A DNA stretch of 31,011 nucleotides from Perkinsus marinus ATCC 50983 (Eukaryota; Perkinsozoa; Perkinsida; Perkinsidae). The position numbers and the translations under genes are program-made. Shown here piece after piece: positions 27,691 to 31,011 of this stretch. The stretch lies in assembly GCF_000006405.1 (NCBI RefSeq), contig NW_003206658.1, positions 1,471,953 through 1,502,963 of the forward strand, written 5' to 3'. The notes below the pieces were generated by a model. The model had not been told where the DNA came from. It worked only from the letters and a program-made list of their open reading frames with translations, and did no database searches. The first letter of the stretch is position 1. The number at the start of each line of letters is the position of its first letter.

Positions 27691-30600
27691 ATGGTCCCGG
27701 GCGAAGGTCCAAGTGTTGGCACCGACTCACGAGGTCTATGGCTTCTGCGTAAGATGAAGGAGTTGATATATATCACTGATGATGAATGGAAGGATATGTA
27801 AGGCGGCTACCTTGGTCAAGGAAAGCTGCTGCGATGATGTGTCCGCATAATAGCTAGGCTGATTACCAGCTGACTCTACGGCTTCCCTCGGCTGAGTCGT
27901 GTCATATTATATCGTCGATTCAGGTTGTCCGAGGCGGAAACGGGGAGTCGCATTATCCATTGGCTCGATGGGAAGGGTGGTAGAGGAGACCTGCTGGTGT
28001 TTTATAACGTCCTCAGTGAGGCCGGACACAAAGTGAGTGAAGATTGGTAGAGTCTCATCGCCAGCTGGTAACACTCCATACGGCTCCGATTTTTTCCCGA
28101 TTTGTAGTCCCTCCATGTGTCGGTGGGCATGCATGAGGTTGAGAAGGCTATCTCCGTGATGGGCAAGCTGGTCGCCGGTATGTATTTTATAAGGACTGCC
28201 AGCGGCAAAATTGATACGGCAGGAAAGGAGGTAAGGCTGTTGGGAGAGTGGAATCGAAGGTGTGGTATTACTAGAGTTACTCTCGCGAGTCGTAGTGTGA
28301 TACTTCGTAGCCTCACGTGCGAGTCGTCGTGATTCAAGTTTCGGTCGGGTGTATGCTAGTTCGTCCCTCCATCAGGTTAATGTGGCAATGCTGAGCAGTT
28401 GTATATTCGGCGTACTGGGAGACACGAGGATCCTTTATGATGTGCAGATAGTTATGGAGCAGCTGTTCTTGCCCGCGTTGGACTATAAGTAGTTGGAGTC
28501 ATACTCGAACCGTCTGTCCATCCATCATAAAATCACATCAGGCCACCGGACGGTTCGAGCCCTGGTCGGAATCGCAAGTCGTTGACAGAATCTCACATAA
28601 GTTCGAGGGGTCTGTCGTTGCCGGAGGCAGGGACGGATATGATGAGCGTGATGAGTTCAGGTAGAGGGGCAGGCTTTTGCTGCCGTTGCTGATGTCGTCT
28701 TAGTGATGGAAGGGAGCTCCGAGGATGAGGATTCCGATGCGTCGGAGAAGTCGGCGGAGTCGAAGGAGGAGAAGCCCGATGGTCGTGAGAACGGTGGTGA
28801 CGCGAGGCTGGTCCAGGTTGGATCGGAGACTAGGGACGAGTTGGTTCTCAACGCGAGTAAATTCCATCAAAAGTTGGGCCAGGTGGCTTCGCAAGTGAGT
28901 TGATTACGGTATAGGCGACTCTGACGAGACGACTCTTGTCTAACAGGTTTACGGTTCCTCGAGCATTCGCCCTCCTGAAGGGGTGGATTTGGATGAGCTG
29001 TTGAGGAAGCTTGAAGGGTCGGAGGAGTGTGGAGAGGATGTACTTCGATGTGTTGAAGCTGTGGGGCAATGGGTAAGATGACGGTCGATAAATGGTCTCT
29101 CCGAAGTATCACCGGAAGTGGGTGCTCGCCTGTTTACGCGTTGCCGAAAACTGAGAATACCGAGAACACAGTTAATCACTGTGTGTTACTAGCTGTGCAA
29201 TAATCATCGCGTCGAATTGCGCGGATGACGTTACGTTGAACTTACTGTGTCGTGATTCTGCTCTGTCGATCTCCGAACAAAAGGGAATCGCCGTGGGACG
29301 AATCATCGATGCCACAGATGGTGTTAAGGAGAGACGTTACGTTTTCAGGCGGAGGAGGTTGAGCGGCTGCTGAAGACAGAGAAGGAACATGCGACGGCCA
29401 TTGGGCCGCACCCGATGGCGGAGATCCTCTTTTGGAGGGACCGGAGTGAGAGGCTGTCGAGCTTGTTCGAGCAACTGCAACTTGGACGCTGCCAGAAGGT
29501 AGGAACGTTCTTGTGTGGTGGCGGCAGTGCGAGTCGAATACAGGTAATTGAGATTGTGGAGAAATACCTGGTCGCTGGATCCAGAACAGGGGAGATGGAG
29601 TCGGCTGGCAGAGCATTCAGATGGTTTAAAGAGGAGCAATCGGCATTGCACAAGTTGCATGTGGAAGCCAAGGACAATGTGCTGACTTAGTGATGCTTCC
29701 TGTTGCATGTTATTCGCCCGGCTGTTGGTAGGTGAGGTTCCTGATGACTTTGGAGCGGCATCTGAAGAAGTTGACTAATGGTGGTATGGCTGAGATTGCC
29801 GAGATGCTGCCGAACTTGATGAATGCTCTCAGGATGGTGTGGGTTGTCAGCAGGTAACTTTGGGGAAGGACTATCGTAGGAGGTCGCGGTTAACGAGAAT
29901 TAGATCTCTCATGTATCACACTGGTTATTGTTTTCATACGTAGTAGTTAAGAGTAGACCGGTTGTTTGTTATTGACGATGTGATGCTTGTTTGTGGTCTT
30001 TGTAAGAAGTTGTTGGCTACGCACGCGTCGTGTTAGATCTGGTGGTGATATTAGGTATTATAATACGGATGAGAGGATGGAACCACTACTTCAGCGAATA
30101 GCGGAGCAGATAGCCACAAGGGTTAGTGACCAAATCAGCGTGAAGTACTTGTTGAGGAGGAGTCCAGTGAGGGCGGGAGTGCTGGTTGCACAATGCAAGG
30201 CGACCTTGGAAGGATGGGAGAAGCATTACATGGAGACGCGATCTAGAATTGAAGAGAGCGGCTCGGACCACAGGTAAGCGAGAGTTCCACTTCGATATCC
30301 TTGCTCCTCAACTGGCCGGCCGTACATGAGATGTTGGTGGGAATCAGGTGGGAGTTCGACAGAGCCAAGTTGTTCAAGCGCACAAAGTACATGGCGAAGA
30401 CATGTGGTGATTTAATGGTGATTACTAAGATGTTAGAACAATTTTACAAGTTCCTCGGGCCGGAGCTCAAAGAGGTGAGATGGGTATTTCTATCAATTGT
30501 GTAGTATCGGCTGTGTGGTCTAGTGGTATGATTCTCGCTTAGGGTGCGAGAGGTCCCGAGTTCAATTCTCGGCACAGCCCTATTGTTCTATGTCTAACTT

Positions 30601-30826
30601 TATTGATTACTCTCTTCTCTTCGCGAATCAGGTCACAGGCGACGCAGTGGGCATCGACAAGCTTCTAGACGAAGTGACAACCGCAGCAGCTGCCTTCAAG
30701 GCCTACAGCGAATGTTTCGACGATCGGCACCGGAAGGCCTGGGAGAGAGAAATGAAACTGTTCAAAGAGAAAACCATTGAGATTGAGGATAAAGCTATCG
30801 TCTTTCTCGATACACGATTCAGACAG
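27691..30826 (+). CDS. Axonemal dynein heavy chain, N-terminal tail (5' part; runs off window)
   Basis: Dynein heavy chains are the motor subunits of flagellar arms. Thirteen exons join in phase to 612 codons: 27691-27797, 27924-28032, 28108-28230, 28376-28488, 28542-28660, 28704-28894, 28947-29072, 29349-29498, 29544-29678, 29732-29853, 30055-30273, 30348-30474 and 30632-30826. The tail domain DHC_N1 is recognised from MAEILFWRDRSERLSSLFEQ, DNVRFLMTLERHLKKL, NALRMVWVVSRYYNTDERM, LEGWEKHYMETRSRIEESG, RWEFDRAKLFKRTKYMAK, EQFYKFLGPELKEVTGD and IEDKAIVFLDTRF. Residues about 165-220 form an acidic Ser/Glu insert (SSEDEDSDASEKSAESKEE), probably a disordered linker. Arm class is not decidable here; the 'VTGDAVGID' region recalls inner-arm I1-type chains. 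The AAA motor lies beyond the window. tRNA genes sit in introns 12 and 13. Confidence 0.93.
30509..30580 (+). tRNA. tRNA-Pro (AGG), inside a dynein intron
   Basis: A 72-nt cloverleaf: acceptor GGCTGTG pairs with CACAGCC, discriminator C. The anticodon stem is CTCGC/GCGAG with loop TTAGGGT (anticodon AGG), and the T arm is CCGAG-TTCAATT-CTCGG. It lies in the 157-nt intron 30475-30631, same strand as the host gene. Confidence 0.95.
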
Positions 30827-30943
30827 GTAAACCTTGCGCAAGAAGATTTCGTGGGAGTATCAAGTACCTGTTTTGGCACGTGTACTCCAAATCTTCCAAC
30901 CTCTCATCGCCTAAGCTTTCAGGGATAGGTATTTTGTTCAATA

Positions 30944-31011
30944 GCCCGTCTAGCTCAGTCGGTAGAGCGCAAGGCTCTTAACCTTGTGGTCGTGGGTTCG
31001 AGCCCCACGGT
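30944..31011 (+). tRNA. tRNA-Lys (CTT), truncated by the window edge
   Basis: Starts GCCCGTC-TA with D arm GCTC-AGTCGGTA-GAGC. The anticodon stem is CAAGG/CCTTG with loop CTCTTAA (anticodon CTT). The T arm is GTGGG-TTCGAGC-CCCAC; the last acceptor bases lie past 31011. It lies in the dynein intron beginning at 30827. Confidence 0.93.

Noticed and set aside
28542-28660. Alternative frame for dynein exon 5 reading RFEPWSESQVVDRISHKFEG
   Set aside because: It looks plausible as protein but fits neither the incoming phase 2 nor the outgoing phase 1; the chosen frame fits both. RNA data could overturn this.

Overview
Organism. The window is nuclear DNA of an intron-dense protist. An alveolate of the Perkinsus type is the best guess from gene content and architecture (an axonemal dynein heavy chain, many introns of about 45-50 nt, a Thr-rich modular surface protein). 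That is inference: no rRNA or organelle marker is present. Nearly every protein gene had to be read by joining short exons across GT..AG introns, with reading phase used as the check.

Left half (1 to about 15.8 kb). A class I protein arginine methyltransferase lies on the minus strand (3' end off the left edge), followed on the plus strand by ENY2/Sus1 (SAGA and TREX-2 subunit), SF3A2/Prp11 (U2 snRNP), an unrecognised small gene, and a SET-domain lysine methyltransferase of the LSMT/SETD3/SETD6 type. Introns here are inflated to 0.2-1.1 kb by two families of short inverted-repeat elements. I call them MITE-A (ends TGGAGTTTCACC) and MITE-B (ends CAGTGTKGGAAWATATG). There are about 9 A copies and 14 B copies, some nested. 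Several introns are almost exactly one or two elements, so these look like introners (intron-generating transposons).

Middle (about 15.8 to 22.7 kb). Here are a protein ending in HDEL (ER retrieval), an unrecognised 265-residue EF-hand protein, a tRNA-Met gene on the minus strand, and two very long uninterrupted Ser/acidic disordered reading frames (282 and 679 codons). A poorly resolved stretch follows. No MITE copy was seen here or to the right.

Right half (22.7 to 31.0 kb). The most novel gene spans 22720-27017. It has 29 exons and encodes a 1009-residue type I membrane protein: signal peptide, four tandem copies of an unfamiliar 10-Cys module, a Thr-rich stalk, an EGF-like domain, one membrane helix and a short tail. 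The module copies share the same exon lengths and phases, which shows that a six-exon block was duplicated. The last gene, from 27691 past the right edge, is the 5' end (13 exons, 612 codons) of an axonemal dynein heavy chain. A tRNA-Pro gene sits inside one of its introns and the start of a tRNA-Lys gene in the next.

Themes. Housekeeping genes for chromatin, splicing and motility sit next to lineage-specific secreted or surface genes. The transposon load changes sharply near 15.7 kb.
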